The position numbers and the translations under genes are program-made. This document shows positions 1 through 8,579 of a stretch of 64,000 nt of DNA, in pieces. The notes under the pieces are model-generated. The model was given only the letters and a program-made list of their open reading frames with translations. It ran no database searches and was not told where the DNA came from. The first letter of the stretch is position 1; each line of letters opens with the position of its first letter. Location: assembly GCA_902624185.1 (NCBI GenBank), contig CACNWU010000004.1, positions 38,068 to 102,067 of the forward strand, given 5' to 3'. The DNA is from an uncultured Pelagibacteraceae bacterium. GTDB taxonomy: Bacteria > Pseudomonadota > Alphaproteobacteria > Pelagibacterales > Pelagibacteraceae.

Positions 1-1836
1 AAAATCACCTAAATAAGAAATTTTATTACAGTCATCACATTTTCTTATCTCATTATTTACAATAGTTGTGCCTTCACTGTCTTGTATTCGATCAATTAAA
101 ATTGGGTAAACGAGTTTACCCCCATTTACAAAAGCTGAGTAAGCTGAAGTTAATTTTATTAATGTTGTCTCTGCTGAACCTAGAGAAATAGACATTAGCT
201 CATCAGGATTCTCATAAATACCTAACTTTTTTGAAAAATTAATAATCTTATTAACACCCAAATCTTGTGCAATTCTAATAGTCATTAAATTTCTAGACTT
301 TTCTAAACCAGTTCTTAAGGTTGATGGTCCATAGAATTTTTTACCATAATTCTCAGGTTTCCATAATTTAAGATCTTCTCCTTGATCCAAAACAAGTGGA
401 GCGTCTAATATTAATGATGATGGGTTATAATTATTTTCTAACGCTAAAGCATAAACAAAGGGTTTAAAAGCAGAACCAGGTTGTCGTAATGCTTGGGTCG
501 CTCTATTAAACTCACTTTTTTTAAAACTAAATCCTCCACTTAAAGATAAAATTCTACCTGTAAAAGGGTCCATCACAACAATTCCTCCATTTACATTTGG
601 TAATTGTTTCAACTGATAGATATTATCTTTCACTTTTTTCACATAAATTACGTCATTCTTTTTAAAAAGTTCATTGAATTCTTTTTTCGTCCAAGAGATA
701 CCACTGTAATTTATTATTCCTTTTTTATAATCTTCCGTCTCAATTATAACTGAAAACTTTTCTATTTTTTTAATAATTGCTATTTGCCAATTTATTGATT
801 TCTCAAGTCTATAGTCATCTAAATTATCAGCCCAATTTTTTTTATACTTTTTAATATTAAATAACGGACCCCTCCACCCCTTTCTCTCATCATATCCTAT
901 TAAACCTTTTCTAAGGGATGTGGTTGCTAATTTTTGTAAATTTAAATCTATTGGTGTATTTATATTAAAACCTTGTTTATAAACTTTATCGTAAGTAAGA
1001 TCTTCAATAATTTTTTTTCTTACATCCTCAATGAAATATTGTGCATCCTCTAAAAATACTTTTTGTTTTTTTCTTAATATGATTTTTTTATCTCTAAGTT
1101 CTACAAATTTTTGATAATCGATATAATCATTCTCATATAAATTTTTTAAAACCAAATCTCTTCTAAACTTAGCAAGTTCAATATCTCTATAAGGATTATA
1201 ACGGCTTGGAGCTTTTGGTAAAGCAGCTAAAAGAGCTGACTCAGCGTAATCTAAATCTTTAATTGATTTATCAAAGTATTCTAAACTAGCTGCTGCAACT
1301 CCATAGGAACCTCCTCCAAGATAAATTTGGTTAAGATATAATTCTAAAATTCTCTCCTTGGTTAATGTTCTTTCAATTCTAAATGCTAAAATAGCCTCCT
1401 TTATTTTTCTATTTAAACTTACTTCATTAGAAAGTAAAAAATTTTTTGCGACTTGTTGTGTTATTGTCGATGCTCCCTCTAGTCTTTTAGAATTTAAAAC
1501 ATTAGAAATATTTCTTATTGTAGCTCTTAATACTCCTTTAGCATCAACACCGGGGTGTGAAAAAAAATTTTTATCCTCTGCTGAGAGAAAAGAATTAATC
1601 ACATTATTGGGAATAGACTCATAGGGAACAAAAATTCTTTTTTCCCTAGAAAAATCTGCAACTAATGTTCCATCTCCAGAATACACTTTGCTCGAAACAG
1701 GCGGTTTATAATTCTTTAAAAATTTATAATCTGGTATTTTATTTGAAAAAGTCCACAATATTGTTAAAACTAATAAGCTAATTAGTACAAATATTCCGAT
1801 AAAACTTATTAAAATATTTTTAATGATATTATTCAT
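1..1836 (-). CDS. mrcA: Penicillin-binding protein 1A, N-terminal part (runs off window)
   Basis: Bifunctional peptidoglycan glycosyltransferase/transpeptidase of the inner membrane. It is absent from the ORF track because the C-terminus lies beyond base 1; 612 codons are open from the ATG at 1836. After a short cytoplasmic tail and one hydrophobic anchor comes the GT51 domain, with the catalytic-Glu motif AEDKNFFSHPG, STITQQ and the [16 protein letters not shown] block. The transpeptidase domain then shows the SxxK serine in PGSAFKPF and an SxN-like SRN. The KTG motif would lie outside the window. The gene is divergent from rne with about 90 bp between starts. The family call is secure; the symbol is by analogy. 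Confidence 0.92.
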   Translation of the reverse strand, partial: MNNIIKNILISFIGIFVLISLLVLTILWTFSNKIPDYKFLKNYKPPVSSKVYSGDGTLVADFSREKRIFVPYESIPNNVINSFLSAEDKNFFSHPGVDAKGVLRATIRNISNVLNSKRLEGASTITQQVAKNFLLSNEVSLNRKIKEAILAFRIERTLTKERILELYLNQIYLGGGSYGVAAASLEYFDKSIKDLDYAESALLAALPKAPSRYNPYRDIELAKFRRDLVLKNLYENDYIDYQKFVELRDKKIILRKKQKVFLEDAQYFIEDVRKKIIEDLTYDKVYKQGFNINTPIDLNLQKLATTSLRKGLIGYDERKGWRGPLFNIKKYKKNWADNLDDYRLEKSINWQIAIIKKIEKFSVIIETEDYKKGIINYSGISWTKKEFNELFKKNDVIYVKKVKDNIYQLKQLPNVNGGIVVMDPFTGRILSLSGGFSFKKSEFNRATQALRQPGSAFKPFVYALALENNYNPSSLILDAPLVLDQGEDLKLWKPENYGKKFYGPSTLRTGLEKSRNLMTIRIAQDLGVNKIINFSKKLGIYENPDELMSISLGSAETTLIKLTSAYSAFVNGGKLVYPILIDRIQDSEGTTIVNNEIRKCDDCNKISYLGDF

Positions 1837-1928
1837 TTTGATTCCATTATATAGAAGAATTTGTTAAAGATAAGGCATTAGAATAAAACAAAATTTAAAA
1901 TTTAAATGAAAAAATCAAATATCAAATT

Positions 1929-3707
1929 ATGGAAAAAAATTTATACATTGATGCTTCGCATCCAAACGAAACTAGAGTTGTACTTAAATCAGATAATAAT
2001 ATTGAAGATTACGAATACGAAGGTTTAAAAAACAATCTCATTAAGAATAATATTTACTTAGGAAAAGTAAGTCGAATAGAGCCATCACTTCAAGCTGCAT
2101 TCGTTGACTTTGGCAGAGATCGTCATGGTTTTTTATCATTCAATGACATTCAATCTGACTATTATCAAATTCCCAAAAGTGACTTAGAAATAATTAAACA
2201 ACATGAAGAAAAAGCAAGAGAAGAACTTTCAAGAAAAGTTGAGGCTAAAGAAGAAGAAAATCTTGCCGAGGGTAAATTAGAAATTGAAGATCCAATTGAA
2301 AAAGAGGAACAAACAGATAAAGATAATCAAGATTTAGAAAAAGATAAAAAAAATGAAAATAAGTTCAAATTTAAAAGATATAAAATTCAAGAAGTTATTA
2401 AGCCAAATCAAGTAATTCTTGTACAAGTAATTAAAGATGAAAGAGGACAAAAAGGAGCTGCACTTAGTACTTTTATTTCAATAGCTGGTAAATATATAGT
2501 TTTGATGCCTAATACGCCAAAGGGTGGTGGTATTTCTAGAAAAATTTTTAATCCTGCAGATAGAAAAAAAATAAGAGTTATATTGAACGAGATAGAAATT
2601 CCAAAAGAGATGGGATTAATAGTAAGAACAGCTGGGAGTAATAAAACTAAAAATGAAATCAATCATGATTTGACAACACTTATTAGTAATTGGAATCAAA
2701 TAAAAGATAATGCTCTTAGTTCAATAGCTCCATCTTTGATACATCAAGAAAGTGAAATTATCAAAAGAACTTTAAGAGATATGTACGATGAAAATACAAA
2801 GAATATTATTGTTGAAGGAAATGAGGGATATAAAAAAGCTCAAAACTTTATGAAAATGATGATGCCTTCTCATGTAAAGAAAATAAAAAAATATAGAAAC
2901 AAAACTCCTCTCTTTATAGAGGAGGGTATAGAGCAGAAATTAAATCAAATTTTTGATTCTGAAATAAAACTAGCCTCAGGTGGATACTTGGTAATAAATC
3001 CAACAGAGGCATTAGTTTCTATCGATATTAATTCTGGAAGCTCAATCAAACAAAAAAATGTAGAAAGTACCGCTCTAGATACAAATCTTGAAGCTGCGGA
3101 TGAAATAGCAAGACAGATAAAAATTAGAGATTTATCTGGACTTATAATTATAGATTTTATTGATATGTTAAGTTACGGAAATAGAAAATTAGTGGAGAGA
3201 AGATTGAAAGAAAAATGTCGAACAGACAGAGCAAGAATTCAAATTGGAAGGATTAGTAATTTTGGCTTATTAGAAATGTCTAGACAAAGACTAAGAGAAA
3301 GTGCAGTAAAATGGAAAATTAATCTTACTGATGAGTCTTTTGCATTAAAGATACTAAAATTAGTTGAACTAAAAGCTATTATAAATAAAGCAAAATTTGT
3401 TGATTTGAAAGTTTGTAAAAAAATTTCTGATTTTTTAAAAGAGAATTTTATAGACGATTTAACTTATTTTGAAAAAAAAAATAAAATGAAGATAGATATA
3501 ATTTCGGATAATAGCTTAATAATTCCTGAGTATATAATTGATTTTAAGAATAAATCAAAAAAAACTATAGATTTAATAGAGCATTTTGAAAAATTGAAAA
3601 ATCTTGAGCAGCAAAAAAAAGATAACAATATAATCGAGTTAAAAGATAAAAAAAAATTTAAGAAAAAAGTTTTTAGAAAAAAGAAATTTTATAAAAAAGC
3701 TAAATAA
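1929..3707 (+). CDS. rne: Ribonuclease E/G, short form without Zn-link
   Basis: Endoribonuclease for mRNA decay and rRNA/tRNA processing. The 592 residues start with an S1 RNA-binding domain interrupted by a K/E-rich insertion (about residues 90-148). The catalytic core follows, with the two metal-binding aspartates expected at VSIDINSGS (D366) and LIIIDFIDM (D409). The sequence MSRQRLRES then runs straight into the small domain: the CPxC Zn-link that normally follows this point in RNase E and G is missing. The C-terminus is a short Lys-rich tail, with no long scaffold region as in E. coli RNase E. The last 8 bp overlap convergent thiG. Known family; the missing Zn-link is seen directly. Confidence 0.92.
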   Translation: MEKNLYIDASHPNETRVVLKSDNNIEDYEYEGLKNNLIKNNIYLGKVSRIEPSLQAAFVDFGRDRHGFLSFNDIQSDYYQIPKSDLEIIKQHEEKAREELSRKVEAKEEENLAEGKLEIEDPIEKEEQTDKDNQDLEKDKKNENKFKFKRYKIQEVIKPNQVILVQVIKDERGQKGAALSTFISIAGKYIVLMPNTPKGGGISRKIFNPADRKKIRVILNEIEIPKEMGLIVRTAGSNKTKNEINHDLTTLISNWNQIKDNALSSIAPSLIHQESEIIKRTLRDMYDENTKNIIVEGNEGYKKAQNFMKMMMPSHVKKIKKYRNKTPLFIEEGIEQKLNQIFDSEIKLASGGYLVINPTEALVSIDINSGSSIKQKNVESTALDTNLEAADEIARQIKIRDLSGLIIIDFIDMLSYGNRKLVERRLKEKCRTDRARIQIGRISNFGLLEMSRQRLRESAVKWKINLTDESFALKILKLVELKAIINKAKFVDLKVCKKISDFLKENFIDDLTYFEKKNKMKIDIISDNSLIIPEYIIDFKNKSKKTIDLIEHFEKLKNLEQQKKDNNIIELKDKKKFKKKVFRKKKFYKKAK

Positions 3708-4473
3708 TTCCTTTTTTTGGTGAAGATGGACTCCCTTGAAGTGTCTTTTCAATTCTACCAGATAAAAAAGATAATCTTCCAGATTCAACTGCTTTTTTGA
3801 ATGCTACAGCCATATCAAAAGGTTTTTTTGCCTTTGCAATAGCTGTATTAACTAGAACACCATCACATCCAAGCTCCATTGCAATAGTGGCATCAGAAGC
3901 CTGTCCTAAACCAGCATCAATTATTAAAGGAAGTTTTGTTTGATTTCTTATAATTTTAATATTTATCTTATTTTGAATACCTAAGCCTGAACCTATTGGT
4001 GCTGCTAAAGGCATAATTGCACATGCACCAGCACTTTCTAAACGTTTGGCCATTAAGGGATCATCATTACAATATACCATAACCTTAAATCCCTCTTTCG
4101 TTAGTATTTCAGTTGACTTGAGTGTTTCAATCATTTCAGGAAATAAATTTTTTTTATCACCTAAAACTTCAAGTTTTACTAATTTCCATCCACCAATTTC
4201 TCTTGCCAATCTTAAAGTTCTTAGTGCTTCAGTTGAGTTAAAACATCCAGCCGTATTAGGAAGATAAGTAATTTTTTTTGGATCAATGAAATCCATTAAA
4301 AGAGGTTTTTTCCTGTTAGAGATATTCACACGTCTTACAGCAACAGTTACAATTTCAGCACCTGATAATTCAATAGCTTTTGCACATTCAGACATACTTT
4401 TATATTTTCCAGTGCCGACAATTAATCTAGAATTAAATTTCTTATTAGCTACAATTAATTTATCTTTACCCAT
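3700..4473 (-). CDS. thiG: Thiazole synthase ThiG
   Basis: Forms the thiazole phosphate moiety of thiamine from deoxyxylulose phosphate, dehydroglycine and ThiS-thiocarboxylate. The 257 residues match the family in length. The barrel is recognisable from RLIVGTGKY near the N-terminus, VKLEVLGD around the Schiff-base lysine region, and the phosphate-binding [12 protein letters not shown] and [12 protein letters not shown] blocks near the C-terminus. It follows thiS by 3 bp on the same strand, so the two are co-translated. No thiC or other pyrimidine-arm gene is in the window; cultured SAR11 is known to need the pyrimidine HMP while making thiazole, which would fit. The tail overlaps rne by 8 bp. 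Confidence 0.95.
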   Translation of the reverse strand: MGKDKLIVANKKFNSRLIVGTGKYKSMSECAKAIELSGAEIVTVAVRRVNISNRKKPLLMDFIDPKKITYLPNTAGCFNSTEALRTLRLAREIGGWKLVKLEVLGDKKNLFPEMIETLKSTEILTKEGFKVMVYCNDDPLMAKRLESAGACAIMPLAAPIGSGLGIQNKINIKIIRNQTKLPLIIDAGLGQASDATIAMELGCDGVLVNTAIAKAKKPFDMAVAFKKAVESGRLSFLSGRIEKTLQGSPSSPKKGII

Positions 4474-4476
4474 AAT

Positions 4477-4695
4477 TTAACCACCTCCAATAAAATGAAC
4501 AATTTCAATTTTGTCATTTTTTTTTAGATTAATACTGCTTAGTTTTTTTTTATCTAATATTACATGATTCAATTCAATTGCTACCTTTTTAATAGGTATT
4601 TTCAGGTTTTTGATAACATGAATTATCTTTAAATTTTCGTTAACTGTTTTAACTTTTCCGTTAAGCTTTATTTTTATTTTTTTTATTTTTTTCAT
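4477..4695 (-). CDS. thiS: Sulfur carrier protein ThiS
   Basis: Ubiquitin-like sulfur carrier whose C-terminal glycine is thiocarboxylated to feed ThiG. The ORF track extends it upstream to 4827, but the first 44 residues of that version do not resemble ThiS and run into aroQ. The start at MKKIKKIKIKLNGK gives 72 residues, closer to the usual 65-70. The protein ends in FIGGG, providing the required terminal Gly-Gly. It lies immediately upstream of thiG. The start is only 16 bp from the divergent aroQ start, so there is no room for a TPP riboswitch. Confidence 0.87.
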   Translation of the reverse strand: MKKIKKIKIKLNGKVKTVNENLKIIHVIKNLKIPIKKVAIELNHVILDKKKLSSINLKKNDKIEIVHFIGGG

Positions 4696-4711
4696 CGTAT
4701 ATAAAAGCTGA

Positions 4712-5158
4712 ATGAATAATAAAATTATTATTATCAATGGTCCTAATATTAATCTATTAGGAGAGAGAGAACAATCACAATATGGATCAATAACTTTTGA
4801 TAAATTAAAAGAAAAATGTTTAAACAAATCTAAAGAATTAGGATTAGACGTTGAATTTGCACAATCTAATGTTGAAGGTGAATTAGTTAATTTAATTCAA
4901 AATTCAAGAAAAAATTTTGATGGTATGATTATTAATGCTGCAGGTTTTACACATACATCTGTGGCGATAAGAGATGCATTAGATATTTTTAAAAAACCAA
5001 TAATTGAGGTACATATATCAAATATATATAAACGAGAGGATTTTAGGAAAAAATCATTAATAAGTGATGTAGTGACAGGAGGAATCTTTGGATTAAGTGA
5101 TGATGGTTATATTTTAGCCATAATTTCAATGCAAAAACTTTTAAAAAATGAAAATTGA
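4712..5158 (+). CDS. aroQ: Type II 3-dehydroquinate dehydratase
   Basis: Third step of the shikimate pathway, 3-dehydroquinate to 3-dehydroshikimate, in the cytosol. The 148 residues are the normal type II length. The signature GPNINLLGERE sits at the N-terminus, INAAGFTHTSVAI in the middle, and EVHISNIYKREDFR carries the catalytic histidine. It leads an aroQ-accB-accC group that is common in Proteobacteria. Its last 11 bp overlap accB, implying translational coupling. The start is almost back to back with thiS, so its promoter must lie inside thiS coding sequence. Confidence 0.95.
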   Translation: MNNKIIIINGPNINLLGEREQSQYGSITFDKLKEKCLNKSKELGLDVEFAQSNVEGELVNLIQNSRKNFDGMIINAAGFTHTSVAIRDALDIFKKPIIEVHISNIYKREDFRKKSLISDVVTGGIFGLSDDGYILAIISMQKLLKNEN

Positions 5159-5579
5159 TAAAAAAATTATTAAAGAGTTAAGTGATTATTTGGATGAATT
5201 TAATCTCACTGAACTAGAATATACTGAGAAAGATACAAAAATCAAAGTTTCAAAAAATAATATTTCCATAAATAATCAAAAAAATGAGATGGCTCAAACA
5301 ACGGTGATGGAATCTAATTCACCCATTGCTCAGAAAAAAAATTCCGGAATAGAAATAACTTCACCAATAATTGGTACTGCTTATCATGCGCCTGAGCCTG
5401 GTGCAAAAAAATTTGCTGAAGTTGGTAAAAAAATTAAAAAGGGTGATACTGTAATGATAGTTGAAGCGATGAAAACTATGAATCATGTACCATCAACAGC
5501 AGATGGTGTTGTAAAAGAGGTTTGTGTCCAGGACGGTCAGCCAGTTGAATTTGGTCAAACAATAATCATTTTAGAATAA
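5148..5579 (+). CDS. accB: Biotin carboxyl carrier protein of acetyl-CoA carboxylase
   Basis: Carries biotin between the carboxylase and carboxyltransferase halves of acetyl-CoA carboxylase, the entry to fatty-acid synthesis. The 143 residues show an N-terminal helical region, a variable linker (about residues 40-68) and a C-terminal biotinyl domain. The biotinylated lysine is in VEAMKTMNH (K109); the family more often has EAMKMMN, a minor variation. It overlaps aroQ upstream by 11 bp and shares the A of TAATG with accC downstream, so subunit ratios are probably set by coupled translation. Confidence 0.95.
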   Translation: MKIDKKIIKELSDYLDEFNLTELEYTEKDTKIKVSKNNISINNQKNEMAQTTVMESNSPIAQKKNSGIEITSPIIGTAYHAPEPGAKKFAEVGKKIKKGDTVMIVEAMKTMNHVPSTADGVVKEVCVQDGQPVEFGQTIIILE

Positions 5580-6916
5580 TGTTTAAAAAGATATTAATTG
5601 CAAACCGTGGGGAAATTGCAGTTAGAGTAATCAGAGCTTGTAAAGAATGGGGTATCTCAACGGTAGCTGTTCATTCAGATGTTGATAGAGATAGTATGCA
5701 TGTTAGATTAGCTGATGAAAGTGTTTGTATTGGTTCACACCAGCCTGCTAATAGTTATTTAAATATTCCAGCTCTTTTGTCTGCAGTTGATTTAACCGGC
5801 GCGGAGGCTGTCCACCCTGGTTATGGTTTTTTATCTGAGAATGCTAACTTTGCAAAAATACTAGAGGAAAATAGAATAAAATTTATTGGCGCTTCATCTA
5901 AACATATAAAAATGATGGGTGATAAAATTCAGGCAAAAAAAATTGCTAAGGAAAATGGATTACCTGTTATTGAAGGTTCCGAAGGTGGTGTAAAAGATAT
6001 CACTCAAGCTAAAGAGCTTTGTAAAAAAATTGGATTTCCTGTGTTAATAAAAGCTTCTGGTGGAGGTGGTGGAAAAGGTATGAAAATTGTAAAAAAAGAA
6101 GAAGAGTTTGAATTACTTTTTTCTACAGCAAAATCGGAAGCAAAAAAATATTTTGGTAATGATGAAGTATATATAGAAAAATTTTTTCAAAATCCTAGGC
6201 ATATTGAGGTACAAATTCTTGCTGGAAAAAATAGAACTGTTCATTTACATGAAAGAGATTGTTCTGTTCAACGAAGACACCAAAAATTAATTGAGGAAAC
6301 TCCTAGTCCAGTTTTAAATGATGAAATACGAAAAGATTTATTTGAAAAAACTGTAAATATGGTTAGTAAAATTGGATATGAAGGAGCCGGAACTGTAGAG
6401 TTTATATATGAGGATGGAAAATTTTATTTTTTAGAAATGAATACACGAGTTCAAGTTGAACATCCAGTTTCTGAAATGGTAACTGGGATTGACATCATAA
6501 AAGAACAAATAAATATCGCATTTACCGGGGAAACAGCTTTAAATCAATCAGATATAAGACCTAGAGGACATGCAATAGAATGTAGAATAAATGCCGAAGA
6601 TCCAAGTAAAAACTTTCAACCTTCCCCAGGAGTAATTGGTATGTGCCATCAACCATCTGGCTTTAGAACAAGAGTTGATGGGGCTATATTTCAGGGATAT
6701 AAAGTAACTCCTTACTATGACAGCATGATTTGTAAATTGATTTGTCATGGTAGAAATAGACTTGAGGCTATTCAAAGAATGAATAGATCACTAGATGAAT
6801 TCGTGATTGAGGGAATAACAACTACAATTCCATTGCACAAAAAACTCTTAAATCATAAAAAATTTCTTGATTCTGATTTCAATGTAAGCTGGTTAGATAA
6901 CGACAAAATAATTTAA
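5579..6916 (+). CDS. accC: Biotin carboxylase subunit of acetyl-CoA carboxylase
   Basis: ATP-dependent carboxylation of biotin on AccB. The 445 residues match the usual length near 450. The N-terminal block FKKILIANRGEIAVRVIRA, the ATP-grasp glycine loop KASGGGGGKGMK, the HERDCSVQRRHQK motif and EMNTRVQVEHPV are all present, in family order. The start overlaps the accB stop by one base. The stop overlaps the convergent DUF2155 gene in a shared TTAA. accA and accD are not in this window. Confidence 0.97.
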   Translation: MFKKILIANRGEIAVRVIRACKEWGISTVAVHSDVDRDSMHVRLADESVCIGSHQPANSYLNIPALLSAVDLTGAEAVHPGYGFLSENANFAKILEENRIKFIGASSKHIKMMGDKIQAKKIAKENGLPVIEGSEGGVKDITQAKELCKKIGFPVLIKASGGGGGKGMKIVKKEEEFELLFSTAKSEAKKYFGNDEVYIEKFFQNPRHIEVQILAGKNRTVHLHERDCSVQRRHQKLIEETPSPVLNDEIRKDLFEKTVNMVSKIGYEGAGTVEFIYEDGKFYFLEMNTRVQVEHPVSEMVTGIDIIKEQINIAFTGETALNQSDIRPRGHAIECRINAEDPSKNFQPSPGVIGMCHQPSGFRTRVDGAIFQGYKVTPYYDSMICKLICHGRNRLEAIQRMNRSLDEFVIEGITTTIPLHKKLLNHKKFLDSDFNVSWLDNDKII

Positions 6917-7347
6917 TAACAGCTTGTAAGCCAAATATCATAAACTGGATGATCAAAAGGATTAATTGAAGGGCTTGATGAAAACATCCAGCCATTAAAA
7001 ACAAATACTTCATCATTATTTTTAACACTTAAATCCTTTACTTGAATATAAGCGGTAATCTCAGGGTCATCATCAAACTCTGAATTTTTACATTTAATAC
7101 TTTTAATCAATAAATCATTAAACTTAAATTGTTCTCCATTTTTAAGTTTTAAAGAAACATTTTTTGAACTTATTTTGTCCAAAACTTTTATTTTGGTAAT
7201 ATTGCCCTCTAAGTCATTTTTTGACAAAGCAAATACACTAGATGTTAAAATAAAAAAAATTATTATTGATTTTAAGAAAAAGTTATTATTTCCAACTTTT
7301 ATACTTTTTTTTGATTTCATTTTTTTCTTTATTTGGATGATAAGCAT
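6913..7347 (-). CDS. DUF2155 family secreted protein
   Basis: Conserved alphaproteobacterial protein of unknown function. An N-terminal hydrophobic stretch ending in SSVFA looks like a Sec signal peptide, so the product is probably periplasmic. The C-terminal NGWMFSSSPSINPFDHPVYDIW is the diagnostic DUF2155 block. The tracked start at 7347 is preceded by an AGGT-like ribosome site; MKSKKSIK at 7320 is an alternative. Either start overlaps the upstream NDUFA12-like gene, by 62 or 35 bp. DUF2155 genes often sit beside this complex I accessory gene, which hints at a shared but undefined role. Confidence 0.82.
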   Translation of the reverse strand: MLIIQIKKKMKSKKSIKVGNNNFFLKSIIIFFILTSSVFALSKNDLEGNITKIKVLDKISSKNVSLKLKNGEQFKFNDLLIKSIKCKNSEFDDDPEITAYIQVKDLSVKNNDEVFVFNGWMFSSSPSINPFDHPVYDIWLTSCY

Positions 7348-7642
7348 TTTTTGTACCTGTTAAATTAGGTTGATGAGGTTTTTGCCAATCATACTTTTTT
7401 AGCTCATGTTTATTTTCAATATTATTTGGGGTGTGATGCATCCATGAAAACCATTCGATTGGAATTTTTGATGCGTCAATTTCATCTGAGTAAATTACCC
7501 ACCTATTTCCCTTTTTATTTTCATAATATTTATTTCCTAATTTGTCCTTCCCTATAAATTTTCCAAAAAAAATTGTCTTTAGTCTTGTCCCAAAAGTATC
7601 TTGATTCCACCAGGTGAAAATTTTTTTAATAAGTGTCAACAT
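7286..7642 (-). CDS. NDUFA12-family NADH:ubiquinone oxidoreductase accessory subunit (17.2 kDa type)
   Basis: Bacterial homologue of the mitochondrial complex I accessory subunit NDUFA12, found in alphaproteobacteria. The 118 residues contain the family landmarks WWNQDTFGTRL near the N-terminus, GNKYYENKKGNRWVIY, PIEWFSWMHH, and WQKPHQPNLTGTKNAY. The core nuo operon is not in the window, as is usual for this gene. The C-terminal 19 residues are lysine-rich and overlap DUF2155 in another frame. Confidence 0.88.
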   Translation of the reverse strand: MLTLIKKIFTWWNQDTFGTRLKTIFFGKFIGKDKLGNKYYENKKGNRWVIYSDEIDASKIPIEWFSWMHHTPNNIENKHELKKYDWQKPHQPNLTGTKNAYHPNKEKNEIKKKYKSWK

Positions 7643-7756
7643 ACAATGTTTATTTTATTCAATTTAGAATTGTATAATTTAAATTAGACTTAAATTTGAA
7701 TTTGTATATAAATAAATTGATTCATATTTCAAATTAATTTTTAAAATTGGGGTAAA

Positions 7757-8578
7757 ATGGCAAAATATTTAGTTGAGACCTATTATACATGTACTTTCAA
7801 GGTAAATCATTATCTTGATGATATAAATGAAACTGAACTTAAGAACCTTGAAAAAAGAGATGATGGTAATTTTGAGGTTTTGGATGTTAAACTTGATAAT
7901 AGGAAAACAAAAAGTTTAGATTCAAAAGGAAAAGAAGTAATTAATAAAAAAATTGATATTGTTCCAGAAAGTAAAAAACCATCTTCAACTAAAATTGAGA
8001 ATTTTATTAAAAATGGCAATATAAAATCTGATTCTAGTAGCAAAAGATTTGGAATGCCAGATAGAAGAAAAGGTTACATACAAAAAGCTACCATAGGAGA
8101 TCACAAAGTTTACTTGCACACTGGTGAATATGAAGATGGCAAAATTGGTGAAATTTTTATTGATACAAGCAAAGAAGGAGAATTGGTTAAAGCTTTAATG
8201 AATAATTTTGCAATAGCAGTATCTCTTGGTCTACAGTACGGAGTTCCTTTAGATGAATATATAAGTGCTTTTGTTGATACTAAATTTGAACCATCAGGTA
8301 AAGTAACTGGGAATGATAGGATTTTAAGTGCTACCTCAATTTTAGATTATATTTTCAGGGAATTAGCTATTTCCTACCAAAGTAGAGAAGACTTGGCTCA
8401 TACTCCATCTATAGGTGAAACTGAAGCTTCTAATTTTGAAGAAAACCAGTCCGATGATCAAAACCAATTATTAAAAATTGTTAAAGATATAACGAGCAAA
8501 GGATTTGTAAGAAATAATTATAAGAAGAATTTAGTTGATTTGTCTGATATCAAAATTAACCTCAAAGGTAAAAAATAA
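7757..8578 (+). CDS. Free-standing NrdJ C-terminal (TSCPD-type) ribonucleotide reductase-associated protein
   Basis: Residues about 98-225 closely match the C-terminal part of the long alphaproteobacterial B12-dependent ribonucleotide reductase Nrd[52 protein letters not shown] and [11 protein letters not shown] are recognisable. Here it stands alone: no catalytic barrel and no cobalamin-binding region. The first 97 residues ([20 protein letters not shown]...) belong to the same stand-alone protein and have no function I recognise. Split NrdJa/NrdJb enzymes are known in Pseudomonas. A TATAAT hexamer at 7673-7678 and TTGGGG before the ATG suggest its own transcript. Role uncertain. Confidence 0.75.
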   Translation: MAKYLVETYYTCTFKVNHYLDDINETELKNLEKRDDGNFEVLDVKLDNRKTKSLDSKGKEVINKKIDIVPESKKPSSTKIENFIKNGNIKSDSSSKRFGMPDRRKGYIQKATIGDHKVYLHTGEYEDGKIGEIFIDTSKEGELVKALMNNFAIAVSLGLQYGVPLDEYISAFVDTKFEPSGKVTGNDRILSATSILDYIFRELAISYQSREDLAHTPSIGETEASNFEENQSDDQNQLLKIVKDITSKGFVRNNYKKNLVDLSDIKINLKGKK

Positions 8579-8579
8579 A

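Noticed and set aside
4690-4720. Possible TPP riboswitch before thiS
   Set aside because: Only 16 bp separate thiS and aroQ starts, and no THI-box sequence is visible on the minus strand in the adjoining region.
4477-4827. 116-residue version of thiS in the ORF track
   Set aside because: The extra 44 residues do not resemble ThiS and overlap aroQ; the 72-residue form with terminal Gly-Gly fits the family.
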